Shown piece by piece: positions 1 to 11,362 of a DNA stretch of 56,819 bases. Both the position numbers and the translations under genes were made by a program. Position 1 is the first letter of the stretch. Each line of letters begins with the position of its first letter. The stretch is from positions 85,530-142,348 of the forward strand of contig JBBHKE010001102.1 in the NCBI GenBank assembly GCA_037447655.1. The letters run 5' to 3'. Origin of the DNA: Zygnema cylindricum (Eukaryota > Streptophyta > Zygnematophyceae > Zygnematales > Zygnemataceae). The notes beneath the pieces are model-generated. The model saw only the letters and a program-made list of their open reading frames with translations. It did no database searches and had not been told where the DNA came from.

Positions 1-560
1 TTTTTTTTTTTTTATTATTTTTCATTACTTTAATTTATTTATATATTTTTCTCTTTTTTTCTTTTTCTTTTATTTCTGTTTAAAAACTTGTAAGTTAAAG
101 AAATTTGGTATTCCCGCCTAATTTTTTTATTTTGTCTTTATTTTCTTTTTCTTTTTTTCTCTTTTTATATATTTATTTAATTTCATTACTTTTTATTATT
201 TTTTTTATTTTTCAGATTTTGGTGAAAGTTTTTCCACAGTTATTGTGAAATTAGCGGAAGCTCTGGAGAAAATAGAAAGTGAGGAGGGAGAGGGACTCCG
301 AGATTTTAAATATAAAGCCGGTTTATCGTATCAGGTATGAATTGTTTGTGTTTTTTTTTCTATTATTTTTTTTTTATTATTACCTATCATTGTTTGTTGT
401 TATTTTTTTATTTTTTTTTGTGTTATTATCATCCATGGTTTTTTATTATTTTTGTTATTTAGTATTATTATTTACCACTGGTTGTTATTGCTACTCCTAA
501 TTTTCTTTTTTGTTTATTATTCTTTATGGTTATTATTATTTTATAAAATTTAAATTTTAA
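1..560. repeat. T-rich low-complexity DNA
   Basis: Runs of T and short TTA/TTTC words dominate. Short open frames here encode only phenylalanine/leucine/tyrosine strings and have no recognisable domain. I see no gene. Confidence 0.8.
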
Positions 561-647
561 ATTTTGACTCAATTCATAAATAGTGTGGACAAAAAACCTC
601 ACTTTTACTTCGAGTTGAAAAAACCGTTTTCAGACAATTTAGAAAAC

Positions 648-728
648 GTTTATTCTTGTAAATAATTTTTTTTATTCTTGTAAAGAAAAGTCTTTATTCT
701 TGTAAAAACCTTTATTCTTGTAGAAACT
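648..728 (+). repeat. short tandem repeat, TTTATTCTTGTAAA unit
   Basis: Four to five near-copies of the unit TTTATTCTTGTAAA follow one another with small spacers. It is a local minisatellite in otherwise AT-rich unique sequence and I see no gene attached to it. Confidence 0.75.
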
Positions 729-910
729 TAAATGCTTGTGTTCAAATATAAAATACTGGTGGTCAAATATTAAATAATTATATTGAAAAACTAAACACTA
801 ATTTTGGAAAATAAATACTATTTGCAGTTGAGTTCGACATTTTTGCAAGTTGTGGCGATGGGGGAGGAGAGAGATGAGGATATAATGGAGGACCCCTTGG
901 TAAAGGTAAC

Positions 911-1060
911 TGATAATATCCCTCTCTCCCTCTTCCCCTCTCCCTCTCCTCTCCCTGTCCCTTTCCCACTCACTCCCCCTCTCCCTCTCCCTCCCCCTCC
1001 TCTTCCTCTCCCTCTGCCTGTCCTTGTCCCGCTCTCTCTCCCTCTCCCTCTTCACTCCGA
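911..1060. repeat. polypyrimidine tract (CTCCCTCT-type)
   Basis: About 150 bp of almost pure C/T on the plus strand. Both strands stay open through it by composition alone (proline/leucine on plus, arginine/glutamate on minus), so these frames are not treated as genes. Such tracts can form triplex (H-) DNA. Confidence 0.8.
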
Positions 1061-2100
1061 TAAATAACGTCATTTACATGACCTAATCATTAATACAAAT
1101 ACATTTAATTTTCAAAATTATGCATTTTTTTTGGTGATTATAATTTTTATGATAAAATTATTCAATAATTTTGGTGATAGAGATACGGTGATAATAGTTT
1201 ATCGACTTTTGAATAAATTCTTAAATGGCTTTTGAGCAAAAATTCTATGTTTTCTTGTTTTGTATTTACTGACAGATTTTGTTTTCTGAGATAATGAAAT
1301 TTTGTCTTTTACAATCTTTTACCATATTTTCATATCATAATGTTTAGTATATAACTATATGTACATACATGTGATATATATATAGTATTTATCATATTTT
1401 TGAGTGTTTTATTTTATTACAAAACCGTACATGTAATAGGCGTTGTGTTTTACGGTATTTTATATATAAGCTATATTATATGTAATTTATATATAATGCC
1501 TCTACCTAAATATACATATATATGTATAAATATATGTGTGTGTATATATATGTATGTATATCCGTTTTACTTGTGTTCTCATCCGATACCACTAATAGGG
1601 TGGACCACTTTTCCTCTCCCCACTGGGGGAAAATCTTGAATAAAATACCCTTTCCCATTTATACCCCATTACCATTATCTCCGACACCCGGATCTTAGCC
1701 TTAGATGAGGTCATCCACTCCTTCCTTTTCCTCATCCTTAGGGCGTCCTCCTCCCTTCCCTCTTTCCCCAAATATGTCACCTCCCCGCCCCCCCCCAGCA
1801 AAGCCCTTCCCTCCATCCCCATTCTAAAGACAGGCCATTACCCCCCCCCCCCCGGATTCTCCTTAGCTATTGCGAGAATATACCCAATTCCTATCCTTAT
1901 TTATCCCGCCCCCCCCCATTGTTTATCCTCACCGTCCCTTCGTACCTGATTTTGTCGTTTTAAATTATCCATCTGGCAAACTTCATATTATTCCTGGATT
2001 AAACTGGAGCCCTTTACCTCCTCCTCCTCGATCCAGAAGAAGCAATAACTTGTGCGTCCGTTCGTCACCGATCCGACGCCTTTCCAGTCTATGCCCTGTC
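1061..2100. other. no gene seen; AT-rich then C-rich sequence
   Basis: Unique AT-rich DNA with a TA/TG-rich stretch near 1495-1562 and pure C runs near 1788-1797 and 1840-1853. Open frames are short and show no domain. Confidence 0.6.
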
Positions 2101-2160
2101 CTCCCATTCCCCCCCCCCCCCCCCTCCTCTCCCTCCCCTCTCTCCCCCCCCCTCCCCCAG
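2101..2160. repeat. C homopolymer cluster
   Basis: Two long C runs separated by CTCC words. On the minus strand these are G runs able to form quadruplexes. It lies directly before the GA microsatellite. Confidence 0.8.
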
Positions 2161-2190
2161 AGTATGTGTGTGTATAGAGATGTATATATA

Positions 2191-2316
2191 CGGGAGAGGG
2201 AGAGGGAGAGAGAGAGAGAGAGAGGGAGAAAGAGAGAGAGAGCGAGAGAGGGAGAGAGAGGGAGAGAAAGCGGGAGAGAGAGGGAGATAAAGAGGGAGAG
2301 AGAGAGGGAGAGAGAG
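2191..2316. repeat. GA microsatellite
   Basis: About 125 bp of interrupted (GA)n with GGGA variants. It produces arginine/glutamate strings on plus and serine/leucine strings on minus, which explains the longest frames in this part of the window. Confidence 0.9.
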
Positions 2317-2370
2317 TATATTCTTAGGTTTCTGCAATTAGCTGCCAAGGGTGGACACGGTACTTCACCA

Positions 2371-3304
2371 AAAAAAAAAAAAAAAATAAGTAGATAAAAA
2401 AAAAAAAAAAAATATGAAAGGGGAACAAAAAGCAAGACCTTATATACCACTTGTGCTTACATGATTCAATACGTACCAAAATTATGTTTTTATTTCGTAT
2501 TTTCTGAATATTTTCCTGTTCGATATAATATTTTATTTTGTTCAATTTTCATGTTTTCTTTTCGATTTTAAGTTTTCCTACTCATATCATGTTATTTTAA
2601 TGTTATTTCATTTTATTTTTTCTACTATTTATTTGTTTTGTTAAGAGTTTTGTTTTACTGATTATTATTATTATTTTTTTTCGATGAACAGATTTTACTG
2701 ACAAGACTAATTTTATTTTTTTTTTAACTGAACTGAACTGATTTTTGGCGATCCATATGAGTGGGTGTGTGCAGAAAAATTTACTATTGTTAAATTACAA
2801 AAAAAACGACGTTTTCGAGTGACTGGTGGATGAAGGTTTTAAAATATTTAGCCTATCAAAAAAAAAAAAAATGAAAAGAAAAAAAAATGAACAAGAAAAT
2901 GAAAATAAAAAAATGGAAAAAGACGGGTATTTGTCATCGGAATTCTATTCCAAAATCGTTACAAAGAAAAAGTAATAAAAAGAAAGAAAATGAAAAGAAT
3001 AAAAAAATTAAGAAAGCTGTGTAGGGACGAAAGATATCTTTTGTAACGTATCATTTTTTTTTTTCTTCCCCCATTTTCCTTTTTTCTTTCCTTTTTTTTC
3101 TAGGGTGGGTTCTTTTCAGTTTTTTTCTCTTTTCTTTTTTTGTATTTATTTATTTTTATTTTACTTTTTTCATTTTTTTTGTGGGGTGGCTCATCATGTA
3201 ATAAGTGCCTTTACATTTTTTTTTTTGCAAGTTATTTTGTGAGTTTTTTTTTTTTTTTTTTTTTTTTTTAAGTTGTGCGTTTTTTTTTTTATTTTTTTTT
3301 GTGT

Positions 3305-3340
<36 letters not shown>

Positions 3341-3420
3341 CTTTTTTTTTTTTTTTTTTTTTCGTCTATTTTTCCTTTTTTTCCTTTTTTTTGTCTTTTG
3401 TGGAATAATAGGTTATTTAG
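2371..3420. repeat. A- and T-homopolymer-rich region
   Basis: A runs near 2371-2412 and 2860-2890 are followed by long T runs from about 3050, densest at 3240-3365. Open frames are polyphenylalanine only. I see no gene. Confidence 0.85.
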
Positions 3421-3684
3421 GTTCTAAAATTGGGTCAAATAGATTCAAAATTTCAAAAAAATACTTTTCTTCTCAATAAGTTGGACTACACATTTTTGTG
3501 GTACAATTGTGATTTAATTTCAAAGATAATTTATTATTTGAAAAAAAAAAGGTTTATAACCGTGGGGATATAATGTTAAAAAACTTTATTTTATTTATTT
3601 ATTTGTTTATTTTCTTTATTTTCGTTTCATCTTTTCCTTCATAATTTGTTCCTTTCGAAACTGAACGATGACAAACTCCCCTCC
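3421..3684. other. no gene seen; AT-rich spacer
   Basis: AT-rich unique DNA between the T-homopolymer block and the CCCT repeats. No open frame of note. Confidence 0.5.
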
Positions 3685-4062
3685 CCTCATTTCCTCCTTC
3701 CCTCCCTCCCTCCCTCCCTTTTTCCCTCCCTACCCCCCTATTTCCCTCCCTCCCCCCCTCTTTCCCTCCCTCCCTCCCCCCTTCTTTCCCTCCCTCCCTC
3801 CCGCCCTCCCCCCCTAATCTAAGAATTAGGAATCCCTTCTCCTCTATTGTTATTCACTTTCTCCGCCCTTTTCCTCTCCCACCACCCCTTTCCCTCTCCC
3901 TCCACCTTTTTTCTTCTCCCTCTGCCCCTTTCCCTCCGTCTCCACCCTTTTCCCTCTCCCTCCACCCTTTCCCTCTCCCTCTCCCTCCACCCCTTTTTCT
4001 CTCCATCTGCCCCCCTCACTCTCCTCCTCCCTCCCTCTCTCTTCCCTGTAATCCAGCGATTT
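3685..4062. repeat. CCCT microsatellite and pyrimidine minisatellite
   Basis: (CCCT)n with longer C runs to about 3815, then from about 3860 a degenerate unit close to CCCTTTCCCTCTCCCTCCAC repeated to about 4010. The plus-strand frame (serine/proline/phenylalanine) and minus-strand frame (arginine/glutamate/glycine) follow from composition. Confidence 0.85.
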
Positions 4063-4080
4063 TCTGCTCCATTTTGTTGA

Positions 4081-4823
4081 ACTCCCCCTGTCCCTTAAAT
4101 AACAAAAACCCTAAATAAGTTTATACTATTAATGTATATCAATATTATATAAGTATAATTAATATGTATAATTAAATGTATTACATATATTACATAAACT
4201 CCGTACCATATTACAACAGGGAGCTTCCCACACCGTATCCCTCCACACCATTTTATGTTTAGACTAGTACTTTTGTAAATTTATACTTTGTGTTATGCTT
4301 CGTTTCGTTGTTAGATAAACGCGCATTTGCGCGTTTAATGTACGGGAGGTACTGTAGTGTTGCGAGGACTGTAGAATTTTGGTCAAGTATTTGAGTGGCG
4401 TATGTGGAGTACTCTCGTGTGGTTGTACATTGCTTCCGCTCACTTCTATTTTTGCATTATGTTTGTGTCGATCCCATCAAGACTTATGCTTTTCAATGTA
4501 CATTTGGGCAACTTACATTATAGAGAACCACCATAAGCATGTAACTCAACAAAACATACCAAGTTTTAAACCTTAACACAAGTTTGAAGTTACGCTCAAC
4601 ATCCCATCATTTTGATACAAAAGTGAGCAAATGATCAACATCCTTCAAAAAACTCGAGACATTTTAAAATCCTTTTAATATTATAAACCTTTTCAATTAT
4701 TTTGAAAAACCCTTAATTTCATCTCCTTATCTAATCCATATTTATCATAAAAATTCACAAATTCCCAACATCAAATTTGACTTCAAACAACCTCCCCATT
4801 CAACACATAAAATATTCTATCTC
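4081..4823. other. no gene seen; flank of Copia-1 with a small hairpin
   Basis: AT-rich unique sequence. A perfect 9-bp inverted repeat with a 4-base loop, TAAACGCGC-ATTT-GCGCGTTTA, lies at 4316-4337. No open frame with a domain. Confidence 0.6.
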
Positions 4824-5475
4824 TGATAAGAATAAGGGTCAATCAGAATGCGCTCACAATTACACAAATATCTCAATGCCGAAGCGAAATTAAAATCAAA
4901 ACTAACATTATAACACATTGAAGACTTATAATCCAAGATAGAGGCAAATAGAATACTCAATAAAATAAACTCATATTAACTCAATCCTTAAACATTACAC
5001 TTTACTTAATTTTCTTTCTAATATTCTTTCTAATTATTTTTACCACACTCACACGATGGCTTTTAAACTAAGTCGTGGAAACAATCTAGACCACTAACTC
5101 GATAAGTGTCTAAATGTACTTAGACGTAAATGTGGTACAAAACAAAATGAAACTAGTAGAAACCAAACTGACAGTCCTGTATGACAAACTTAACTTACGT
5201 GAAACGAACATACTAGACGTACAATGCACGAAACAAAACTCCTCGACGTAAGGTACTAGAACTTAAACAAAATTAAATCTAATCGTGTAAGTGTAAAAAG
5301 TACACGCACGAAATACTACCTCAAACTATTCGAAACAAAACCGAATCTGCGAACCGACGCACGGAGTTCTAAATGAAACCAAATTAAGTACGCAAAGTGA
5401 CGCGAGACCAAATCTAATCCACACTAAAAAAGAACAAGCATCACGTAAACCTAGATTCAACAATTGTATTTAACA
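4824..5475 (-). repeat. Copia-1 3' LTR
   Basis: Direct repeat of 10295-10944. Shared landmarks include GTCAATC(A/G)GAATGCGCTCAC, AACATTATAACACATTGAA, AATCCAAGATAGAG and the run starting GACGTAAGG. It has TG...CA termini. Confidence 0.9.
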
Positions 5476-5486
5476 ATCCCCCTCTC
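5476..5486 (-). promoter_or_regulatory. Copia-1 polypurine tract
   Basis: Minus strand reads GAGAGGGGGAT directly before the 3' LTR, the expected place and composition for the plus-strand DNA primer. Confidence 0.8.
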
Positions 5487-5524
5487 AATGTTGAATCTAC
5501 ACTAACTCTTAACCAAACTCAAAA

Positions 5525-7110
5525 CAATCATGACTTAGGCCTTCCTCTCACAAAGACATCATGCATTGCAGCTTTAGTTAACATGTCGCTTCTTCACCCG
5601 TTGGCACAAAAACAAACTCAATCTCACCAACATTTACTAAATCTCTCACAAAATGCCACTAAATCCTAATGTGCTTAGTCCTCTTATGAAACACTGGATT
5701 CTTAGCCAATGCAATGCTAGACACTGGATTCTTAGCCAATGCAATGCTAGACATACTATCTCAAAATAACTTCATACACTTAATGATAATTCCTAACTCA
5801 CTTAACATTTCTCTTAACCAAATTGAAGCTTTGGTAGCACGGCAAGCCGCCATATATTCAGCCTCTGTCAAACTCAAGGCCACCGTAGGTTGAAGTCTTG
5901 AACTCCAAGAAATTGCACCTCCACATAAAACAAAAGCGTAACCGGATGCTGACTTTCCCGTGTCGAAGTCTCCACCCCAATCGTAATCGCAATATACAAA
6001 ACAATCTAACTCTAAATCCGCCTTATAAACTAAACCATAACTTAAAGTTCCAACCAAATATCTAAAAATTCTTTTAACACTCTCCCTATGACACTTCTTA
6101 GGTGCTTGATAATATTTACTCAGAATACTAACATCAGCTGAAATATCTGGTCTAGTTCCAACACTAAGATACATCAAACAACCTACTGCTTCTCTATAAG
6201 GTACATCAATTGTTGGCTCACTTTCAGCTATACTCAACTGAACTCTAGGATCCAAAGGTGTCTTTAAAGGCTTAGCATTCAACATAGAGAACTTAGCTAA
6301 GATTTCCTTACAATATTGTTCTTGACTAAGTTTCAAAGAACGAAACTCATCTCGTATCACCTCAATACCAATAATGTACCTAGCTTCTCGTAAGTCAGTA
6401 ACTTTGAAGAATTTACTAAGAAAACATTTCAATTCCTGAATCCTTTCAAGACTATCTGAAATCATTATAAAATCATCAACATACACACTGAAAATAATTT
6501 GATCAACTCCTTCTCCTTTCACATAAACACCTAAATCCGAAAATGTACGTACAAAACCAAAATCCAAAAGTACCTTATGAAGACGAGTATACCAAGTCCT
6601 TGGTGCTTGCTTAAGTCCATAGAGAGACTTCTTGAACTTCCACACATGTCCAAGTTTTCCTGAAACCCCTTTTGGAATCCTCATGTAAACTTCTTCTTCC
6701 AATTCTCCATTTAGAAAAGCAGTTTCCACATCTATTTGGTGGATATGCTTTCTCTTAGCAACAGCAATCGCAATAATCATCCTTAAACTATCAAACTTAA
6801 CCACAGGTGCGTATGTTTCTGTATAATCTATACCTTCTTTGTGCTTATAACCTTTACCAACTAATGTTGCCTTATATTTAATAACTTCACGTGATGCACC
6901 CGTCTTAGTCTTAAATACCGATTTACAATCAATAGCTTTTTTCCCCTCTGGTAAAACTACTTCTTCAAATGTTCCATTATGAATAATAGACTTCAGTTCT
7001 TTCTCAAAAGTTGGTTTCCACTTTTCTTTCCAATCACTTGATGCAACAGCTTCTAAATAGGACTTAGGATCCCTATTCAGAGGCTCACTCAGTAATTGCT
7101 ATAAAAGAAA
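5525..7110 (-). pseudogene. pol: Copia-1 reverse transcriptase and RNase H
   Basis: The frame is open from about 7100 to a TGA at 5761. It contains HQIDVETAFLNGELEEEVYM, YGLKQAPRTWYTRLH, the catalytic YVDD (in IFSVYVDDFIMIS), QEQYCKEIL and VGCLMYLSVGTRPDIS. RNase H follows, with the first acidic residue in YCDYDWGG and the second in SLTEAEYMAACRA. The TGA replaces the Cys/Trp-type codon just before the third RNase H aspartate. Beyond it the domain is recognisable to about 5540, but carries a 30-bp tandem duplication (5691-5750). The usual CKWVFK motif upstream reads CKSVFK. Confidence 0.9.
5691..5750 (-). repeat. 30-bp tandem duplication inside RNase H
   Basis: Two identical adjacent 30-bp copies (5691-5720 and 5721-5750) each encode SSIALAKNPV in the RNase H C-terminal region. 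The duplication is in frame. Confidence 0.9.
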
Positions 7111-7202
7111 CAGTTTAACCTAGCATCTGAAATAAAATTAACCGACTTATCCTTAGCATTTATATTAAGATTTAATCTCTCATGAGCCTTACCTTTATTT
7201 AC

Positions 7203-7559
7203 TCAATTACTTTTCCTAACAACAACTTCTTCTTCAACAACATCATCTCTCTCTTCTTTCTCACTTACAGATGGCAAACTACATTCACTTTTTTGTCGGC
7301 TAAGGGATCTTTCACTAGACTTAGAACTTTGACTTCCATTCTCACTTTTCAAGTTTTCACAATCTGATTCGGAGGAATCAGATCTCTTACCAACCTTAAC
7401 AATTTTTTTTTTCTTCAATGGAAATTCTTCTTCCTCCTCTTCGTCACTCTCGTCATTAATTTTGAACTCCTCCAAATTCCTCTCTTCCTCAAAATCCAAA
7501 CTTTCTTCATTATAATTTGTAAACTCCATTGCTTTCGCCAAATTTTCGTGAAACTCCAC
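7203..7559 (-). pseudogene. pol: Copia-1 acidic linker between integrase and reverse transcriptase
   Basis: About 118 codons rich in Glu, Asp, Ser and Lys (for example NDESDEEEEEEFPLKKKK). Copia polyproteins have a poorly conserved, charged, low-complexity linker at this position. It has no catalytic motif. Confidence 0.65.
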
Positions 7560-7604
7560 ATTCCTCGATTTGACAATTGTTCGAGTAGCTAGATTGAAGA
7601 TCTT

Positions 7605-8250
7605 TTATTGACTTGAATTTGGACTATATCCAACAAAAATACCCGTCCAAGATCTGGGACTAAATTTTCCAGCTCGATATCTTTTCTCGATGTAGACAGT
7701 GGCTCCGCATCCCCAAATCCTCAAATGTCGAACAGATGGAATCCTGCCACTCCACAATTCTTCAGGCGTCTTATCTCCAAAAACCGACATTAGTCTTCTA
7801 TTACAAATATTATTTTTGCTGTAAGAACAACTTCTCCCCAAAGCCTCACACTATGTTTAGTGCTATGTAAAATAGCTCTAACCATGTGTTGAACTTTCCT
7901 ATTCTTCCTTTCAACAATGCCATTACACTCAGGCGAGTACGCAGCTGTAAATTACTGCGTAATCCCTCTTTTCTGACAAAAGCTTTTAAAACCAACAAAT
8001 TCTCCTCCATTATCTGATCTAACTGCTTTTACTTTTTCTATCCGTTTCTCTCTCAGCCATTACAACAAATTCTCGAAACTTATATAACGCTTCTGACTTA
8101 TGTTTCAACAAATATACCCAACTCTTTCGACTATAATCATCCTCAATTACAAAGATATACTCATGTCCTCCTAGACTTAATGGTTTGATGTCTCCACATA
8201 AGTCTGCATGAACAAGCTCAAGCAGAGCACTAGCTCTATACTTCACATCT
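7605..8250 (-). pseudogene. pol: Copia-1 integrase core, broken
   Basis: The first catalytic aspartate lies in ELVHADLCGD near 8210, the second in VRSDNGGEF near 8010, and the glutamate in ECNGIVERKNR near 7910, so the D,D-35-E triad is all visible but spread over different frames. An in-frame stop replaces glutamine after RGIT, and frameshifts lie near 8040 and 7840. The last block, PEELWSGRIPSVRHLRIWGC, is the usual copia integrase C-terminal signature. Confidence 0.85.
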
Positions 8251-8850
8251 TTGACAGGATGAGATTTTCAAATCTGTTTTCCTTTGTTACAACCATTACA
8301 ACCTTGAACTTTCTCTCAGAAACACACTGTAATCCTCTTACTGCTCCACTTTTCATCATATTTTTTATATTAGACTCTGAAGTATGACAAAGTCTATGAT
8401 GCCATAAACTTAGATCTATTTTTTCAGAACTTACAACATTGACTGAAATTACTGAACTTTGATCTTTCTGTGGTCTAATCCATTTTAACATACTTTGCAA
8501 ACTATCAGTTACATAACCTTCTCCAAATTGATTTCCTTCTCTATCTTGGAAAACTATTCTTCCATTTTCAAACGAGGTTACTCTACCACCATTCCTTTGT
8601 ATCTGAGGAACACTGACAAGGTTTACAACTCCATCAAGAAAATACAAAGTATTGTTCAAATTCACTTTCTTTACAACAACTTGGCCATTCACATTCTTGA
8701 CAGGTAAATCTACTCTGACAGTTCCCACTGTATCTATCGGGACAACATGTCCACTAGCAACCGTAATAGTCTTAAGAACTGTAAGTTTTCTCAAAATTTG
8801 TAAACAAACTTAAATCACTACAAACATGATGAGTTGCACCTGATCAACTA
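8243..8850 (-). pseudogene. pol: Copia-1 protease and GAG-pre-integrase segment
   Basis: The protease starts at the D-S-G triad near 8841-8850, where one base is missing (GAT-CAGGTGCA instead of GAT-TCAGGTGCA). The downstream frame keeps TLYFLDGVVNLVSVPQI, typical of copia protease C-termini, and then the LWHHRLCH motif of the integrase zinc domain. A second frameshift separates the histidines from the CNGC cysteine pair, which is readable in another frame just before 8250. The apparent N-terminal methionine of the open frame is a TTG codon, so this is a continuation of Gag-Pol and not a separate gene. Confidence 0.85.
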
Positions 8851-10144
8851 TCCAATCTTTATAACTTTGACTCCCACAAGCGGAATTCGCAGAATTGACA
8901 GCAACATTTCCATCTTCTTTCATCATCATAGAAAAGTTTAGAGACTTATCGCCTTGATCGTCATGAAAATCTGAATAGTGGATTCGATGTCCTCCTCCAC
9001 GTGATTGTCCGAATCTTCCACGACCTCGTCCTCGTTGTCCACTTCGACCTCTTCCTCTATCCGAGTAGTAAGATGATCCTCCTCCATTTCGTTGAAAACA
9101 CTGAGCACTAACATGTCCCCATTTCCAACAAATATTGCATTGCTTTTCCCTATCTTGACAGTTAGTAGCCATATGTCTTTCCTTATTACACTTATAACAA
9201 GTAACATGACTTACATCCCGTTGATCGCTATAACCTCTTCCAAATCCTGAATACTGAAAATTGTTTCTACCCCCTCTTGATCCAAACCTTCCTCTACCTC
9301 CACGACTACGTAGAGAATATACCTCAGACGTGTCAATGAGGTTTACATTACTATTTCCAAATCCTCTACTCTCTTTCTCTTTACTCTTCTCTGCACCTTT
9401 AAGAAGGTTAATAGCAAAATCAAAAGTAGGGTGCTCTGTAGATCTTATAACTTCTACTATGACATCAAACTTAGATGGTAATCCATTTAGAAAAACGAGT
9501 ACTTTTTCATCTTCAGGAGGAAACTTTCCTACGCTATTCAACTGCTTTATCAAAACATTAAATCTTTTTAGAGCATCATCAATCGACTCATTACTCTTCA
9601 TCCTAAACTGAATAAAGTCTTGAAATACATAATTAGACTTAGTTGCAAATCCTTTCTCATACAAATTTTGAAGATGAGTCCAACAAGCATGAACTGTATT
9701 ATGAGTTAACATATGCTCATGAACCAAACTACTCCTACTCTGAAGTAATGCAATCAAAGCTGCCATATCTTTAGTATCCCATTTTTTCCTTCCTTTTTCA
9801 TCTAATGGTCTTTTCTCTTCTCCTGTAAGTATTTTCCACAATTTCTTTGGAGTAAAGGTTCCCTGAATATATCTCTTCCATACAGGATAATTATTTCCAT
9901 TAAGCATGATAGTCTTAGAAGACACCTTATAATCTAACTCTTCATCTGAACTCAACTCATCATCATCATCATAAAAAGGTACTTTCATTTTGCCCTTTTT
10001 ACTCTTCTTAGAACTCTCATCATCTGAATTGCCCCCAAAGGTAGGAGTTTTACCGAAAGATTGTCCTTCTCTTGCCTTTAGAAATTCGTAAAGTTCATCC
10101 ATAGTCGCTGGATCAAACTGAATTGTGAGACTCTCCTTCGCCAT
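8810..10144 (-). pseudogene. gag: Copia-1 Gag (nucleocapsid with two zinc knuckles)
   Basis: About 444 codons, starting at the ATG whose product begins MAKESLTIQFDP; the frame is open upstream but this is the first ATG with copia Gag character. The N-terminal half carries the copia gag-polypeptide (UBN2-type) fold signature LNGNNYPVWKRYI. The C-terminal half has two CCHC knuckles, CYKCNKERHMATNC (about 9160-9201) and CNICWKWGHVSAQC (about 9103-9144), set in RGRGR-rich basic sequence expected to bind RNA. In copia elements Gag and Pol share one frame. Here the frame shifts inside the protease active site, so the last residues are out of frame. Confidence 0.9.
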
Positions 10145-10280
10145 TGATAGCTTCTCCAATTCTCCAACTCCAAAACTAACTTCATTGTTCTCTTTTCTTT
10201 GACAAGTATTCCTCCACCATAACTCATAAATTCTCAATTCTTAATCAATTCTTAACTCAAATCTAAGTGGAATAAACACT

Positions 10281-10292
10281 CCTCCGATACCA
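10281..10292 (-). promoter_or_regulatory. Copia-1 primer-binding site
   Basis: Minus strand reads TGGTATCGGAGG two bases after the 5' LTR. This resembles the TGGTATCAGAGC site of plant copia elements, complementary to the 3' end of initiator tRNA-Met; the host tRNA would be expected to end CTCCGATACCA. Confidence 0.8.
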
Positions 10293-10294
10293 AT

Positions 10295-10944
10295 TGATAT
10301 AAGTAAGAGTCAATCGGAATGCGCTCACAAATACTTTTATGTCTCAATGCGGAAGCGAAACTGAAATCAAATCAAACATTATAACACATTGAAAGCTCAT
10401 AATCCAAGATAGAGAGAAATTGAATACTCAATAAAATAAACTCATATTAACTCAATTCTTAAACATTACACTTCTCTTAATTTATTCCTCGTTAATTGAC
10501 TCTTGATTGATTCCTAATAATTATTTCTAACTCACACGATGGCTATTAAACTAAGTCGTGGAAACAATCTAGAACACTAACTCTAGAAGTGTCTAAATGT
10601 ACTTAGACGTAAATGTGGTACAAAACAAAATGAAACTACTAGAAACCAAACTGGCAGTCGTGTACGAAAACTTAACTTACGTGAAACGAACATAATATAC
10701 ATACAATGCACAAAACGAAACTTCTCGACGTAAGGCACTAGAACTTAAACAAAATTAAATCTAATCGTGTACGTGTAAAAAGTACACGCACGAAATACTA
10801 CATCAAACTCTTTGAAACAAAACCAAAATACGCGAACCGACGCACGACCAAATCAAATGAAACTGACGCGCGACTAAATTTATACCACACTAACTATGAA
10901 CCAACATTACGTAAACGTAGATTCAAACATTGTAAATCCTAACA
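10295..10944 (-). repeat. Copia-1 5' LTR
   Basis: Second copy of the 650-bp LTR. On the minus strand transcription would start here and run toward lower coordinates. The terminal CA is followed by the candidate target duplication TCTC. Confidence 0.9.
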
Positions 10945-10948
10945 TCTC

Positions 10949-11190
10949 GGACCTCCATTTTCCTTCATGGGTCCTTTGCAAATTTTACGCTGTCCTCGTC
11001 TCTCCCCCTCTTTCTCACTCGACCACTCCTCTTTCTCACTCGACCACTCCTCTTTCTCTCTTATTTAACGAGATGAAACAATAATAGTATCAAATGAAAG
11101 ATATATATTTTTTCTTTTTTTTTTATATTTTTAGTCCAAGTTTGATGGCATATCGAATGATAAAAGATAAGAAAACGAAATCATGAAGCC
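10949..11190. repeat. dispersed repeat Z, copy 1 (with 21-bp tandem units)
   Basis: Shares CATGGGTCCTTT and the following C/T-rich text and ATGAAA-rich tail with 14016-14190. Inside it TTTCTCACTCGACCACTCCTC repeats about 2.3 times (11008-11058), giving a PLSHSTT peptide repeat in one frame that I do not regard as a gene. Confidence 0.5.
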
Positions 11191-11362
11191 ATGGCGGAAA
11201 ATGTACGTATTGATGACGTCACATGGTAGCATGACTTCGCTATGTCACAAAACCCTAAACATCTACAACGTCACAAAAACCTTGACGTGTACAACCGTCG
11301 CCGTTTTAAGGAAGTTTCGTAGTCGTCTACATTTCGTTTCGTAGACTGTCGCACATTTTGTA

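Larger units (their letters stand above)
4824..10944 (-). mobile_element. Copia-1: Ty1/copia LTR retrotransposon, decayed
   Basis: A 6.1-kb element on the minus strand in the order LTR, tRNA primer site, gag, protease, integrase, reverse transcriptase, RNase H, polypurine tract, LTR. Integrase before reverse transcriptase defines Ty1/copia. The LTRs begin TGTTAGG-like and end TATCA on the minus strand, and are flanked by the 4-bp match TCTC (4820-4823 and 10945-10948). LTR divergence of roughly 10-15% by eye, several frameshifts and in-frame stops make it old and inactive. Its full-length tRNA 3'-end primer site sets it apart from the half-tRNA group (Copia-A, -B, -D) elsewhere in the window. 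Confidence 0.92.

Noticed and set aside
2089-2450. Long arginine/glutamate and serine/leucine frames on both strands
   Set aside because: They are translations of the GA microsatellite and C runs. Both strands are open at once and there is no domain.
3205-3479. Polyphenylalanine frames
   Set aside because: They come from T homopolymers only.
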